A DNA stretch of 6,582 nucleotides from assembly GCA_905200265.1 (NCBI GenBank), contig CAJKJS010000083.1:1-6582 (forward strand), read 5' to 3'. The notes beneath the pieces were generated by a model. That model ran no database searches, had not been told where the DNA came from, and saw only the letters and a program-made list of their open reading frames with translations. Position 1 is the first letter of the stretch, and every line of letters starts with the position of its first letter. This stretch comes from an uncultured Oscillospiraceae bacterium (GTDB lineage: Bacteria > Bacillota > Clostridia > Oscillospirales > Acutalibacteraceae). Both the position numbers and the translations under genes were made by a program. This document shows, one piece after another, positions 5,515-6,582 of the stretch.

Positions 5515-5714
5515 ATCAAAAAATGTCTTTTGAAGAGGCCCTTATTCGCCTGCAAGCGATTACCGAAAAATTGGAAAGCGGCGAAGAAGGGCTCGACGCT
5601 TCCATGAAATTATTTGAAGAAGGAGCTAAGCTGACCGCTTTCTGCCGGAAAAAGCTGGATACAGCGGAACAGAAGGTACGAACACTTTCTCAGCCGCAGG
5701 AGCCTCAAGCATAA
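5511..5714 (+). CDS. xseB: Exodeoxyribonuclease VII small subunit
   Basis: Small helical-hairpin subunit that docks on the helical part of XseA and is needed for exonuclease VII activity. The 67 residues contain the family pattern MSFEEALIRLQAITEKLESG (5-24), then LDASMKLFEEGAKLTAFCRK (28-47) and the helix end LDTAEQKVR. The ATG at 5511 shares ATGA with the xseA stop and has AAAGGAGG at 5493-5500. The second ATG at 5523 (MSFEEAL) would give a 63-residue form but lies 22 bases from the ribosome site, so 5511 is preferred. The same frame is open upstream to 5367, but that part overlaps xseA and is not coding. ispA follows after 17 bases. Confidence 0.95.
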   Translation: MNQKMSFEEALIRLQAITEKLESGEEGLDASMKLFEEGAKLTAFCRKKLDTAEQKVRTLSQPQEPQA

Positions 5715-5731
5715 AAGAAGGAGAGAACGCT

Positions 5732-6582
5732 ATGTTAGGGCAAAAGGAAGATCGCGCGCAAATTGAAGAGTACCTGAAAAAACAGGTGGAAACATGCCGG
5801 TGTCTGGAACCGGTGCTCCAGGAAAGCATGGCCTATAGTTTAATGGCTGGGGGAAAACGCATTCGTCCCATGCTTACACTAGCGTTCACCCGACTGTGTG
5901 GGGGCGATGCGGAAAAGGCCCTTCCGTTTGCCTGTGCGGTGGAAATGATCCATACGTATTCTCTGATTCATGACGATTTGCCGTGTATGGACGATGATGC
6001 TCTGCGCCGCGGAAAACCCACAAACCATACCGTGTACGGTGAAGCTACGGCTTTGCTGGCGGGTGATGCCCTTTTGACATTGGCCTTTTCCTGTCTGAGC
6101 CAGGCACAGCTCCCGGCGGACCAGATTGTGCAGGCCACTAAGGAATTAGCCAGTCAGGCCGGGGCCGCCGGCATGGTAGGAGGCCAGTCCATTGACCTAC
6201 AAAGCGAAGGGAAAAACGTTCCCATCGAAACCCTATTCCGTATGGATACCGGAAAAACCGGTGCTCTGATTCAGGCGGCGTGTGTACTCGGGTGTTTAGC
6301 AGCTGGTGCGGATGAACAGGCCATTCGGGCGGCCAGGGAATTTGCCGCCTATGTAGGACTTGCCTTCCAAATTCGGGATGATGTGCTGGATGTAACGGGA
6401 GATGCCGGTGCGTTGGGGAAAAATACGGGTATGGATGAGGAGCGGCAAAAGAGCACCTATGTGTCGCTGCTCGGTCTTACAAAAGCCCAGCAGCAAGCCG
6501 AAGAACTCAGTGAAAAAGCAGCCAGTGCCTTGCATATCTTTGGAGACAAAGCGCAGGAATTGCAGGCTTTTGCCCGGGCGTT
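5732..6582 (+). CDS. ispA: Short-chain polyprenyl (farnesyl) diphosphate synthase, 3'-truncated by window
   Basis: Cytoplasmic prenyltransferase that condenses isopentenyl diphosphate with dimethylallyl/geranyl diphosphate, giving farnesyl diphosphate for undecaprenyl phosphate and quinone synthesis. The open frame from ATG 5732 (AAGGAG at 5718-5723, 8-base spacer) runs off the right edge after 283 codons. About 10-15 residues of a normal 290-300 are missing. Motifs: GGKRIRPML near the N-terminus, the first Asp-rich motif HTYSLIHDDLPCMDDDALRR with the four-residue DDxxxxD spacing of bacterial farnesyl synthases, GGQSIDLQSEG, KTGALI, the second Asp-rich motif FQIRDDVLD, and GKNTGMDEERQKSTYV. 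The residues before the first motif (YSLIH) match E. coli IspA and support a short-chain product, although geranylgeranyl diphosphate cannot be excluded. The usual His three residues before the KTG lysine is Asp (MDTGKTG). In related genomes dxs often follows. Confidence 0.95.
   Translation, partial: MLGQKEDRAQIEEYLKKQVETCRCLEPVLQESMAYSLMAGGKRIRPMLTLAFTRLCGGDAEKALPFACAVEMIHTYSLIHDDLPCMDDDALRRGKPTNHTVYGEATALLAGDALLTLAFSCLSQAQLPADQIVQATKELASQAGAAGMVGGQSIDLQSEGKNVPIETLFRMDTGKTGALIQAACVLGCLAAGADEQAIRAAREFAAYVGLAFQIRDDVLDVTGDAGALGKNTGMDEERQKSTYVSLLGLTKAQQQAEELSEKAASALHIFGDKAQELQAFARA

Overview
The window is a chromosomal segment from an endospore-forming Clostridia-type Firmicute. The evidence is four consecutive genes of the spoIIIA sporulation operon followed directly by a nusB / xseA / xseB / ispA housekeeping cluster, all on the + strand. 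Base composition looks balanced by eye and the ribosome binding sites are strong AAGGAGG types. A gut Oscillospiraceae/Ruminococcaceae-like organism fits the composition and gene order, but that is inference. I see no mobile element, CRISPR array, rRNA or tRNA. Coding density is very high, with no gene-free stretch longer than about 140 bases.

Region 1 (1-2822) is the 3' part of the spoIIIA operon: spoIIIAE (5' end outside the window), spoIIIAF, spoIIIAG and spoIIIAH. These are packed with a 15-base gap, an 11-base overlap and a 4-base overlap. In the family they build the mother-cell part of the SpoIIIA-SpoIIQ channel ('feeding tube') across the membranes around the forespore. SpoIIIAH has an unusually long acidic N-terminus before its membrane segment.

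Region 2 (2823-2960) is the only real intergenic region. It holds an extended -10 promoter, then a boxA-like element (ATTGAAAACTGAAT), then a strong intrinsic terminator, and finally the nusB ribosome binding site. Because the terminator lies downstream of the promoter, it is in the nusB leader. It can stop spoIIIA read-through and may also attenuate nusB. A boxA-like element in front of the gene for the boxA-binding protein NusB suggests autoregulation. This is a hypothesis.

Region 3 (2961-6582) is a tightly coupled housekeeping operon: nusB, an uncharacterised TsaD/Kae1-family paralog, xseA, xseB and ispA (3' end cut by the window). Overlaps of 1, 4 and 4 bases and a 17-base gap suggest one transcript and translational coupling. 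Compared with the Bacillus subtilis order (spoIIIAH-accB-accC-yqhY-nusB-folD-xseA-xseB-ispA), accBC/yqhY are absent and the folD position holds the TsaD-like gene. That protein keeps the metal ligands of TsaD but not the CD(E/D)T signature near its N-terminus, which makes it the least understood gene here. The most interesting items are this paralog and the nusB leader.
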